From contig DATCTV010000035.1 of NCBI GenBank assembly GCA_036567785.1, forward strand, positions 54,110 through 118,109: a DNA stretch of 64,000 nt. Direction: 5' to 3'. Source of the stretch: Desulfomonilia bacterium. GTDB taxonomy: Bacteria; Desulfobacterota; Desulfomonilia; UBA1062. Made by a program: the position numbers and the translations under genes. Below the pieces are notes generated by a model. That model saw nothing but the letters and a program-made list of their open reading frames with translations. It did not search any database and was not told where the DNA came from. Each line of letters opens with the position of its first letter. Positions within the stretch are counted from its first letter, which is position 1. Shown here one piece after another: positions 26,763 through 35,180 of this stretch.

Positions 26763-29700
26763 ATGGATACGATTCAAAACCCGCAGACTTCAGAGAAACC
26801 TGGGATCGAGCAGCCATCAAAGAAGAGCAAAGGGTTACCCCCCGGTAAATTAAAAGTCCTTAAAATACAGCGCACATGCGTTCATGACGGCCCCGGCATC
26901 CGCACCACGATATTCTTTTACGGCTGCGGATTGAGGTGCCTGTGGTGCCAGAATCCAGAAACGCTTTCAGCCAGGGCCGAAACCGCAACCGACGCCGACT
27001 ATTCGATTCCCGGCATCATGGAGACTGTTTTGAGAGACAGAGACTATTATTATAAAACAGGCGGCGGCGTAACTCTGAGCGGCGGTGACCCTCTCCTTCA
27101 GACCCCGGAGAGCCTGATACCCCTTCTGGAACAGCTTATAAAAGAAAAAATCCACATCGCGGTTGAAACCTCCCTTCACGTGCCCTGGGATAATATTGAT
27201 AAGATCGCCCCTTACATAGACCTGTTCCTTGTTGATCTCAAAATCGTAGGAGACGACAAACTGCATAAAAAATTTACGAAGCAGGACACCTCACTGATAC
27301 ACGAAAACATAAAAAAGCTTATCGATATGAACGCCAGCGTCAAATTCAGGATGGTCATGGTGCCTGGTTATAATGACGCAGAGAGCAACATCAAAGCGGC
27401 TGCGGAATTTTTGAAGTCCCACGGCCATGATTCCATTGAACTTCTCAAATACCACAACATGTACGAGGAAAAGGCTAAACGACTGGGCATCGAGCAGAAG
27501 TCATTGAACATTTCAAACGAAAGCGCTCTGGCCTCGGTCAAGGCTGCCGTAGAAACTTTCAAATCATACGGCATAAAGGCGGAATGCATAGACCTGGACA
27601 CTACCAGACATAAGGCGGTCTTTACACAGCGTGTCTACGACATACAGAACGCCATCAGAACCAGCGACCACAGCCTGTCCTTCGAGGTGTCCAACCTGAA
27701 AACCGATTTTTACAAGAAGAATGGTTTTAATGAACCTTCATACCTTCACAGGGCCAAACGACTTGAATATGTCCTTAAAAACAAGAGCGTTATCGTCCAT
27801 CCGGGTGAGCTTCTGGTCGGCAATTATACCGAAAAAAGGCGCGGTGCGCAGGTTTGGGAAGAACATTACGGGGCCCTTCTGGTTTCAATCATCCACCAGA
27901 TTCACAAACAGACCCCGGTTTCATTCCAGTGCTCAACGAAAGACAAGCTGACTTTCTATTTCAAGATATTCCCCTTCTGGCTGAAGCACTGCCTCCTGAT
28001 GAAAGTCAACAAGACCTTCAAGGATTTGAGGATGATGATTGCACGCTCTTCAGAGATGAATGCCGGTTTCAACAACAATATGGCATCTATCGCGCATTTT
28101 GTAGTCAATTACGAGCGTATGCTTGAACTCGGGACAACGGGGATCATCAAAGAAATCGAGACCATGAAAAAGGAAAAGCCTGAGAATAATCAGGATTTTT
28201 ATGACGGCGCAATCATAACCCTTAAAGCTCTGGAAGCATGGGCCGAGCGCTATGCCGATAAACTTACGGAAATGAGTAAAACAGAATCCGACCCTGCACG
28301 CAAAAAAGAGCTCGAAGACATGGCCGCAATCTGCAGGTATGTACCCAAAAACCCGGCGCGTACATACCATGAGGCGCTCCAGAGCATGATGTTCATCCAC
28401 ATCGCGCTCTGCCTTGAGACCTTTGAAAACGCGATATCACCGGGCAGGCTCGACATGATACTCAACCCCTACTACGAAAGAGACAAGGCTGCCGGTATAA
28501 TCGATTACGAAAAGGCGAAAGAGCTTCTGGCTCTCTTCATAATCAAGATGGACGAAGCCATTTTCGTAAACGACGGAGATACGTATTTAAGGGTCGGAAG
28601 GCTCTTTGAGACCATGTCCACAGACCAGGCGGTAACCGCGGGCGGCCTCGGCAAAGACGGCAAGGATGCAACGAACGACCTTACTTATGCCCTGCTGGAT
28701 ATCTGCGAACTCCAGCCCTATGCCATAAACATGACTGCAAGGATTCATCAGGACAGCCCTATTGAATATCTTGACAGGCTTGCCGAGGTGTACATAAACG
28801 GCGCGCCCATGCCTGCGCTTTACAATGACGAGCTTTACATCGAAACGCTTCAGAAGCATTACGACACCACGGTTGAAGACGCCAGAAACTATGCGATAAT
28901 AGGCTGCGTCGAACCCAATGCATCGGATGACCATTACGGGAACACCGACTGTGCGAACATGAATGTTGCGCTGCCGTTTTTACAGGCACTCAAAGGTGAA
29001 GAAAACGACCTGTGGAACTTTGACTTCTGGGACGAGCAGGAAAAAATCTACACCAAGTTCATCGAATATAACTTCAGCGGCGACGGCAAGGTTTCAAAGT
29101 TCATATTCAACAATTACATGAAGGCAAGAGATTTCTACAAGAAGATGAGAACACCGGCCCCGAATCCGCCAAAGAGCATGGATGAGCTGATGGAGCGCTT
29201 CCAGACACGTCTCAACCATCTGGCGACCTCCATCCTGACCGACCACCAGAAGATAGAAGCGGCAATCCGCAAAGACTTCACCACCCCCCTTGCCTCTTCC
29301 CTTTCAAAAAACTGCATTGCAACAGGAAAGGATCTGAACGAGGGCGGCGCAAAATTCAACAGCAGCGGAATTCAGGCCGTAGGCATCACGGATGTGGCGG
29401 ATTCCCTGCACGCAATAGACGTGGTCGTTTTCAAGAAAAAGCTTTATACGATCATGGACATAATCAATGCCATCAACCATGATTTCAAAGGCGAATATTA
29501 TTCCCAGATAAGAGAGGCTCTTCTTGCAGTGCCGAAATTCGGCCAGGACGAATCCCAGGAAGCAATCGACTGGGTGAACAGGACCTTACAGGTTTATATA
29601 AACGCGCTCGCCCAGGTGCCCAACTGCACGAGAAATGGCATATATGCAGCCGGCTATTATGCGCTTAACGTAAGCGACGTCTACGGCAAGAAGACACCGT

Positions 29701-30104
29701 CGCTGCCTTCAGGAAGGCTCAAGGGCGTGCCTCTGGCAAACAGCGTGGCCCCTCATTACGGGATGGAGTTTGGCGACCTCCTGTCATCACTCAATTCGGT
29801 TGCAGGCGTTGATTTTGTAAAATACGCACCGAACGGAACGACCGTCACATTCACAATTGATTCTGCCCTGTTCCAGGGTCCCGGCGGCGTTAGGAACCTG
29901 GCCAGCATATTCAGCACCTATTTCAAGAAGGGCGGCATGCAGTTCCAGCCAAATGTCATCGACAAGCAGATACTGATCGATGCATACGACCACCCGGAAA
30001 AATACCCGTTCCTTCTGGTCCGCGTCGCAGGTTACTGCGCCTATTTCAACGACCTGTCGGACGATCTTAAGAAGATAATCATCAACAGGACCTGCTATTG
30101 CTAG
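26763..30104 (+). CDS. Fused glycyl radical enzyme activase and glycyl radical enzyme
   Basis: One continuous 1113-residue protein joins two enzymes that are normally separate. Residues ~30-290 are a radical-SAM activase: GPGIRTT, the 4Fe-4S cysteines Cys55, Cys59 and Cys62 (CxxxCxxC), and SGGDP at 106. The extra ferredoxin-like cysteine cluster of many activases is missing, as in PflA. Residues ~295-1113 are a full glycyl radical enzyme: catalytic Cys715 in GCVEP, with Glu717 as in C-x-E dehydratases, C-N/C-S lyases and decarboxylases, and glycyl-radical Gly1090 in RVAGYCAYF. Pyruvate formate-lyase has adjacent cysteines, so that activity is unlikely. AAAGGAG precedes the ATG. No microcompartment or cofactor genes are adjacent, so the substrate is open. 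Confidence 0.93.
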   Translation: MDTIQNPQTSEKPGIEQPSKKSKGLPPGKLKVLKIQRTCVHDGPGIRTTIFFYGCGLRCLWCQNPETLSARAETATDADYSIPGIMETVLRDRDYYYKTGGGVTLSGGDPLLQTPESLIPLLEQLIKEKIHIAVETSLHVPWDNIDKIAPYIDLFLVDLKIVGDDKLHKKFTKQDTSLIHENIKKLIDMNASVKFRMVMVPGYNDAESNIKAAAEFLKSHGHDSIELLKYHNMYEEKAKRLGIEQKSLNISNESALASVKAAVETFKSYGIKAECIDLDTTRHKAVFTQRVYDIQNAIRTSDHSLSFEVSNLKTDFYKKNGFNEPSYLHRAKRLEYVLKNKSVIVHPGELLVGNYTEKRRGAQVWEEHYGALLVSIIHQIHKQTPVSFQCSTKDKLTFYFKIFPFWLKHCLLMKVNKTFKDLRMMIARSSEMNAGFNNNMASIAHFVVNYERMLELGTTGIIKEIETMKKEKPENNQDFYDGAIITLKALEAWAERYADKLTEMSKTESDPARKKELEDMAAICRYVPKNPARTYHEALQSMMFIHIALCLETFENAISPGRLDMILNPYYERDKAAGIIDYEKAKELLALFIIKMDEAIFVNDGDTYLRVGRLFETMSTDQAVTAGGLGKDGKDATNDLTYALLDICELQPYAINMTARIHQDSPIEYLDRLAEVYINGAPMPALYNDELYIETLQKHYDTTVEDARNYAIIGCVEPNASDDHYGNTDCANMNVALPFLQALKGEENDLWNFDFWDEQEKIYTKFIEYNFSGDGKVSKFIFNNYMKARDFYKKMRTPAPNPPKSMDELMERFQTRLNHLATSILTDHQKIEAAIRKDFTTPLASSLSKNCIATGKDLNEGGAKFNSSGIQAVGITDVADSLHAIDVVVFKKKLYTIMDIINAINHDFKGEYYSQIREALLAVPKFGQDESQEAIDWVNRTLQVYINALAQVPNCTRNGIYAAGYYALNVSDVYGKKTPSLPSGRLKGVPLANSVAPHYGMEFGDLLSSLNSVAGVDFVKYAPNGTTVTFTIDSALFQGPGGVRNLASIFSTYFKKGGMQFQPNVIDKQILIDAYDHPEKYPFLLVRVAGYCAYFNDLSDDLKKIIINRTCYC

Positions 30105-30116
30105 AATAATCTATAA

Positions 30117-30149
30117 GGGGCCATGTCGTTGAGACATGGCCCCTTTTTT
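30117..30149 (+). terminator. Rho-independent terminator of the glycyl radical enzyme gene
   Basis: Perfect 11-bp stem (GGGGCCATGTC / GACATGGCCCC) with a 5-nt loop, followed by six T residues, 12 bp after the stop codon. Confidence 0.95.
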
Positions 30150-30199
30150 ATTCTTTGCGTTTTCTGATTAAATATAAGGAGGGGAAAATAGAAATTCCA

Positions 30200-30667
30200 A
30201 TGATTAGAAGAATATCATGTATGGTATTGTTACTTTTTACTATTGTTCCTGTTTGTCTATATGCCAATGATTATCCAGTGGAAGAAGATGATGAAGAAGA
30301 AATTAATCCTGTTATTAATAAAGAGGCGGTTGATTTCGCATACAAATGGCTCAAAATAATTGACAATGGCAATTATGAACAAAGCTGGGAGTATACATCA
30401 GATTTCTTCAGAAAAAGAATGCCGAAAGAGAAATGGATAGAATCCCTGAAATCTTTTAGAAAACCTCTTGGCAAACTTTTATCAAGAAGTCTTGAATCAA
30501 ATTACTATTTTTCATCAGGTCTTCCCGCCGCACCTGATGGGGATTATATAGTGCTGCAATTTTCAACATCATTTAAAAAGAAGAAGGCAACAAATGAAGC
30601 ACTTCTTCTGTTCCTTGATAATAATGGAAAATGGCTTGTTTGTGGATATTCTATCCGACAGGATTGA
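30200..30667 (+). CDS. Secreted DUF4019-like protein
   Basis: 155 residues with a signal peptide (cut near LYAND) and an acidic stretch (EEDDEEE). The rest resembles DUF4019: DNGNYEQSWEYTSDFFR, KEKWIESLKSFRKPLGKLLSR, and a closing strand set ending WLVCGYSIRQD. The function of the family is unknown. The gene is much more AT-rich than its neighbours, a sign of recent transfer. A strong AAGGAGGGG lies somewhat far (17 nt) from the chosen ATG; the longer frame starts at TTG within the terminator-distal region. Confidence 0.7.
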   Translation: MIRRISCMVLLLFTIVPVCLYANDYPVEEDDEEEINPVINKEAVDFAYKWLKIIDNGNYEQSWEYTSDFFRKRMPKEKWIESLKSFRKPLGKLLSRSLESNYYFSSGLPAAPDGDYIVLQFSTSFKKKKATNEALLLFLDNNGKWLVCGYSIRQD

Positions 30668-30691
30668 TATATATCCGCAATGATTTGGTAA

Positions 30692-31015
30692 GAAGACAAC
30701 ACTACAATACAAAGGGGGTCGTACAGAAGATGGCAAAAGGGGGCAAAGTTCCTTCCCCATGCGCGCGAGGCGGCATCAAGCCTGGAAGAAATCAGGCGTG
30801 ACGGGGCCGGACACTGGCTTGAGTCTCAGAAAAAGCGCTGGTCCTGCCCTTCCTGCGGTACGCCGTTTTCATGGTATGCTAAGGAATGCGGCAACTGCGG
30901 CTTAAACCTTGCGGCCAGATTAAACATGCTGTCAGGATGGAGGAAGCTCCTGTGCCGCCTCGTAATCCCCGCCGTGTACAGAAAAGAGAAGAAACAGCAA
31001 CAATCAGATAAATAA
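30692..31015 (+). pseudogene. C-terminal remnant of a DUF3795-like zinc-binding protein
   Basis: An open frame without any early start codon encodes EEIRRDGAGHWLESQKKRW, then CPSCG, and ECGNCG, followed by a basic tail. This pattern resembles the C-terminal part of DUF3795 proteins, with two CxxC zinc pairs. The N-terminal half is absent, so this is a relic. It follows the AT-rich DUF4019 gene directly. Confidence 0.5.
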
Positions 31016-31070
31016 TCCGATCATCTCCCCATTCCCATCCGGGTTGACTCCGAACTGAAATAGCGGCTTA

Positions 31071-31460
31071 TTATCTGATAACGGCGCTCCAGGTGCCTGC
31101 GTACCGGCCGTTGCACGAATACTGGCCGCTTGCCCCTCCGACATGTATTGTCCCTGTGTATGTGCAGCCGCCCATAGAAGACCCGCCGCCTCGGATTATC
31201 TCAACCCTGTCGTCGCCTATGATATTTATTGTGATATTGTCGTCCGTAAGCCTCTGCCCGTTGGGGTTTTTCCACTCACCCCTGAAAAAGGGCCCGCTCT
31301 TATGTGAGAATGCAAATTCCCACCGGCAGCATTCGTTTCCGATCCAGGTAGTCCCGCGCAACGCTTCTATCTGCGTGGGCAGATTGTCGGAAAAGACACT
31401 GTTGGCCGGGATAAAGAAACATGCGGTGAGGATAAAAAAAGCTATGGCTGGTCTTCTCAT
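31071..31460 (-). CDS. Small secreted protein, family unknown
   Basis: 129 residues with a clear signal peptide (cut near SVFS). The mature part is beta-rich with four Cys residues (ECCRWEF, GGCTYTG, YSCNGRY) that could form two disulfides. The GTWSAVIR ending resembles small lipocalin/META-like ligand-binding folds, but no family is recognised. AAAGGAGGG gives a strong ribosome site. Confidence 0.55.
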   Translation of the reverse strand: MRRPAIAFFILTACFFIPANSVFSDNLPTQIEALRGTTWIGNECCRWEFAFSHKSGPFFRGEWKNPNGQRLTDDNITINIIGDDRVEIIRGGGSSMGGCTYTGTIHVGGASGQYSCNGRYAGTWSAVIR

Positions 31461-31818
31461 GGATACCCTCCTTTAACTTTTTTGTTATATCTCCCGTATC
31501 GGCATACTTCATGAAAGAAATAAGATGGTTTAATGGAAAGGAGCAGGAGCAGAAGACCGCCAACATCTGAAAATTACATATATAGACCTCTCACCCGAAT
31601 AGCTTGAGATATAACCTTTCGGTTAATTAACCTGAAAGGGTAATCTACGGCATTTCCCGGAAATATTTGTGTTTGCTTTTCAGAGCGGGCTTCTTAATAT
31701 AGATAATATATTTTACTCATCCCGTCGTTATCAGCCGGGATGCTTGTATATTAACAGTGTTCGTTTCAAGCTCTTGTATCCGTACACATTTCGATTCGTA
31801 TGAATGAAAGGGGGGTTC
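31461..31818. other. Divergent intergenic region with palindrome and hairpin
   Basis: No gene seen. At 31615-31640 there is a near-perfect 26-bp dyad centred on GGTTAATTAACC with CCTTTC/GAAAGG arms, a good operator candidate. At 31719-31741 an ATCCCG/CGGGAT hairpin occurs without a T run. The upstream regions of the secreted small protein and the S15 hydrolase both lie here. Confidence 0.4.
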
Positions 31819-34215
31819 ATGAAGAACATACGTATTTTATCCGCCCTGCTGGCATCCGTTATACTGACCGTCTGGCCTCTTGTGCTTACTGCAGCAGATA
31901 CCATGACTTCCACCGAAAAGTCTCTGCGTGAGGGCCTGGAAAAAATAGGGATCAAGGATGCGCTCGTCGATGTAAGCGTGAGGATTCACATACCTGACAG
32001 ATACCGGAACAACGACCTCGGACAGCCCGAACTCATGCCCGCGGTTGACCTCTGGGGCACGCTCATCCGGCCCGCAGGAGATGTGAAGCGTCCCACCATA
32101 CTGATATCCACCGCCTACCGCAGGGAAACGTGCATCCCGATGGGATATTCGCTTGTCAAACACGGTTATAACGTTCTGGCCATCGACAACCGGGGGACTG
32201 GTTCAGCCGGAGGCCACTGGACGGCCTTTGACATTATCGAGCACTATGATACCGCTTATGTCATCGACAGCTGGATTCCCTTTCAGGACTGGTCCGACGG
32301 CAAGGTCGGCATGATAGGCGCCTCATATATGGCGATCATCCAGTTTATGGCAGGCGGCCTCATCAATACAGATCCAGCAACAGGCGAACCCGTACATTTA
32401 AAGGCCCTGTTCCCGCAACTGCCCATGAGCGACCCATACCGCGTGATCGCGGTTCACGGCGGCATGTATGAGAGAGAATTCATGATAATCTGGCTCACAA
32501 TCACCAATATAAGCTCCATAGTAATGCCGCTTATAGCTACAAACGACCCCGGCGCACAGGCCGAGAAATGGGACATCTGGACCTCGCACATTGAAAATAT
32601 AAGCGATACGATAAACTGGGTTATGAACCCCGTGCATATGAACTACTGCGACTGGTTCAAGCTCAAGAACGCATCGCTCTACTTCCCTGTTAAGCCTAAG
32701 AAAGGCTGGCGCTACGATAACGGCGCGCCTATCGAGGAAGGCAAACGCGTGATCCCGGCCAAACTGCCTGTTTTCATGATCGGCGGCTGGTTCGACATCT
32801 TTACGCTCGGCGAAAGTGAATGCTATGAATACGGGCTTGCCAACCACGCACCGGGCGATAAGGCCATGGTCATCGGCCCCTGGTACCACATCACCGGCGC
32901 GATGGGACTGGGCCTTTCCGGTCTCGGCAGCAACGAACTGGCTGCACGCTGGTTCGACTGGAAGATCAAGGGGATCGATGACCCTTTCATGAAGGAATAT
33001 CCGGTATTGCAGTATGTAATGGGAGCAGACAGATGGAGGGCTGAAAAGGACTGGCCGCTCACAAAAGTCAAAGGCCGGACTCAGGAAAAAAAGCTTTACC
33101 TTTCAGTGCAGCGCCCTTCCGCAATCGGCAGTGACTGGTTCTCTGCACTGAATGCCACAGGCAATTACTCCCTTGTCGAAGACGTAAGCATCGCTGACCA
33201 TTATGGCACGGCGCCTGTATTAAGGCATGACCCTCCCTTATTCCACGGAAGAAAGTCACGCTCGAATGCTCGCTGGCTGGCAGGCGGACAGGATATGAGC
33301 TATGACATATCCCTTTATCAGGATGGAGTCGACAAGGACAGCGAATCCCCCTCCGAGGACGAACGCAAAGATGAGGTCGGTGTGCTCACCTTCTCGACAG
33401 AACCACTTGAAAAGGACATCGAGATAACCGGACCGCTCACCCTGACCTTCCTGGCAAAGACACGGTTCACGAGGCTGCTCACCCAAGCTGTCGTCGATCA
33501 GTGTATCGCATTGCTCAAGGATGCCATGAACCTGGATGACGTCATGCTGCTGGACATCCGTACCAGACGGGATGTACAGTGGATAGTGGAGCTCAACGAC
33601 GTGTTCCCGGAAGGACGGGCCAAAAATATCACCTCGGGCTGGCTTTCAGCATGGCACCGCCCCTACGACCCTGAAGACCCCGCAAAGACCGATCCTGACT
33701 ATACACCGTTCAATCCCTTCTATTATGCGGACACCTATGATGCTCAGCATCCCGACTTTAATCCGATCGAAGATGGCAAGGTGTACCGCTATGTCGTTGA
33801 GCTCTGGCCTACATCAAACGTATTCAAGAAAGGGCACCGCATCCGCGTGAGCATCTCGAACTCGGACTTCCCGCATCTGGCACCGGTCCTCATACCGTCC
33901 GAAAACACCATCATGCTCTATAACCCGGATGACCCGGATGACGAGGAAGACTGGGCAAGAATCGATTTCACCACCACCACAACGTCCGGTGAAGGCATTA
34001 CCTGGAAATGGATAACCGGCGCAAAGGCAGGCGGCACAATACCCGGGGAGTTTTCAGCAGCAAACGACTACCTGATGAACAGCAGGGACGGACAATCTCA
34101 GGAAGAATCATCCGGCGGTGACAGCAACGGCAGCAAATCCGGTTCTGAATCATCAGATGACGGATCATCCTCTGGTATGTGCTTTATCGGGGTTTCCGTC
34201 CTGTCCGGAACATAA
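31819..34215 (+). CDS. CocE/NonD family S15-type hydrolase, secreted, with CFI-type tail
   Basis: 798-residue exported alpha/beta hydrolase of the X-prolyl dipeptidyl-peptidase/cocaine-esterase group. It has a signal peptide ending near LTAAD, nucleophile Ser169 in IGASYM, and a likely catalytic Asp and His in GGWFDIF and GPWYHIT. A C-terminal jelly-roll domain follows (VELWPTSNVFKKGHRIRV...NSDFPHL). The last 40 residues are a Ser/Gly/Asp-rich linker ending SSSGMCFIGVSVLSGT. This recalls the CFI-type C-terminal sorting tails but is much shorter. AAGGGGGG precedes the ATG at 31819. It cleaves esters or prolyl peptides; the substrate is not predictable. Confidence 0.88.
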   Translation: MKNIRILSALLASVILTVWPLVLTAADTMTSTEKSLREGLEKIGIKDALVDVSVRIHIPDRYRNNDLGQPELMPAVDLWGTLIRPAGDVKRPTILISTAYRRETCIPMGYSLVKHGYNVLAIDNRGTGSAGGHWTAFDIIEHYDTAYVIDSWIPFQDWSDGKVGMIGASYMAIIQFMAGGLINTDPATGEPVHLKALFPQLPMSDPYRVIAVHGGMYEREFMIIWLTITNISSIVMPLIATNDPGAQAEKWDIWTSHIENISDTINWVMNPVHMNYCDWFKLKNASLYFPVKPKKGWRYDNGAPIEEGKRVIPAKLPVFMIGGWFDIFTLGESECYEYGLANHAPGDKAMVIGPWYHITGAMGLGLSGLGSNELAARWFDWKIKGIDDPFMKEYPVLQYVMGADRWRAEKDWPLTKVKGRTQEKKLYLSVQRPSAIGSDWFSALNATGNYSLVEDVSIADHYGTAPVLRHDPPLFHGRKSRSNARWLAGGQDMSYDISLYQDGVDKDSESPSEDERKDEVGVLTFSTEPLEKDIEITGPLTLTFLAKTRFTRLLTQAVVDQCIALLKDAMNLDDVMLLDIRTRRDVQWIVELNDVFPEGRAKNITSGWLSAWHRPYDPEDPAKTDPDYTPFNPFYYADTYDAQHPDFNPIEDGKVYRYVVELWPTSNVFKKGHRIRVSISNSDFPHLAPVLIPSENTIMLYNPDDPDDEEDWARIDFTTTTTSGEGITWKWITGAKAGGTIPGEFSAANDYLMNSRDGQSQEESSGGDSNGSKSGSESSDDGSSSGMCFIGVSVLSGT

Positions 34216-34244
34216 TCAGCACATGAAAAATGGAATAAAAAAAC

Positions 34245-34376
34245 AGGGTTGAAAAAAACTGCATTATAAAGGGGTATGTCCTGGGTGTTAATACCCTGGA
34301 CGTCAGACAGGCCAAAGGCATTGGCTTTGCGATTCCTATCGAGGTGATTTTCGAGGAATTCCCGGATTCCTTATAG
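34245..34376 (+). pseudogene. C-terminal fragment of a trypsin-like (HtrA-type) protease
   Basis: A short frame encodes KGYVLGVNTLDVRQAKG, then IGFAIPIEVIFEEF and a stop. This matches the last strand-helix of secreted trypsin-like/HtrA peptidases. No catalytic triad or start is present. It is a broken gene end lying 30 bp after the S15 hydrolase, which suggests a deletion or insertion at this junction. Confidence 0.6.
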
Positions 34377-34383
34377 CCCCACT

Positions 34384-34959
34384 CTATCGTTTCAATTCGT
34401 TGCCGACAGAGAAGGCATCGGCAAGCTTGCTGCCGATACCATAATACGCCATGCTGCCATATGAACCCCAGAGCATGGGCCGAACCTTCTCGATATCGGG
34501 AAACTTCTGGGGATTTACAGCCTCGCTCTCGGCGACCATGCCCACAATCTCCCCGATGAACATCGTATGCAACCCGAGTTCGACCATTTTGATAAGATTG
34601 CATTCAAGGGCGTAGGGAAATTCTTTTACGACAGGCGCATTGACAAGTTTGCTCTTTTCAGGAGTGAGCCCCGTCTCCCTGAACTTGTCATGGTCTCTTC
34701 CCGATACCATGCCGACAAAGTCAGCCTCTCTGAAATACTTTTCGGATGGTATGTTTACCGTGAACGCCCCGGCCTCTTTGATATTGTGATAAGTAAGCGT
34801 CGCCTCCCTGAGAGACACGCTTACACAGGGCGGCTTGCTTGATGCGATGCCGCCCCAGGCGGCATTCATGATATTGGGTTTGCCGTCCGGGCTGTATGAC
34901 CCGATGATGAGAACCGGAGCGGGGAGCAATATGGTTTGAGGTGAAAGGTCGATTTTCAT
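34384..34959 (-). CDS. Flavin reductase/flavoredoxin-family protein
   Basis: 191 residues of the FMN-binding split-barrel flavin reductase family: PAPVLIIGSYSPDGKPNIMNAAWGG at the N-terminus, PPCVSVSLREATLTYHNI, AFTVNIPSE, and a late ECNLIKMVELGLHTMFIGEIVG. Flavoredoxins of anaerobes carry electrons or reduce flavins and small substrates using FMN. It stands alone, with the upstream region in an AT-rich spacer. Confidence 0.9.
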   Translation of the reverse strand: MKIDLSPQTILLPAPVLIIGSYSPDGKPNIMNAAWGGIASSKPPCVSVSLREATLTYHNIKEAGAFTVNIPSEKYFREADFVGMVSGRDHDKFRETGLTPEKSKLVNAPVVKEFPYALECNLIKMVELGLHTMFIGEIVGMVAESEAVNPQKFPDIEKVRPMLWGSYGSMAYYGIGSKLADAFSVGNELKR

Positions 34960-35180
34960 AATTTTCTCCTTTTGTCTGAATTAGGGTTGCTGCCGTTCAT
35001 TTTCAAGACCGGAACGTCCGCCAAGATAATCCGTTTTCTCTGATTCAATAAGGATTTTTATCATCAATTAAACCTGCACACTGCACGTATTTGATTATTT
35101 AAAAGATTAATAAAGATTTTGCCCGAACGTCCGTTAAGTCAGATATGGGTATCTGTATATCGTTACACCCGGAGGATAGA

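Noticed and set aside
26763..30104. Pyruvate formate-lyase assignment
   Set aside because: That enzyme has two adjacent active-site cysteines; here Cys715 is followed by Val and Glu, as in dehydratase/lyase/decarboxylase types.
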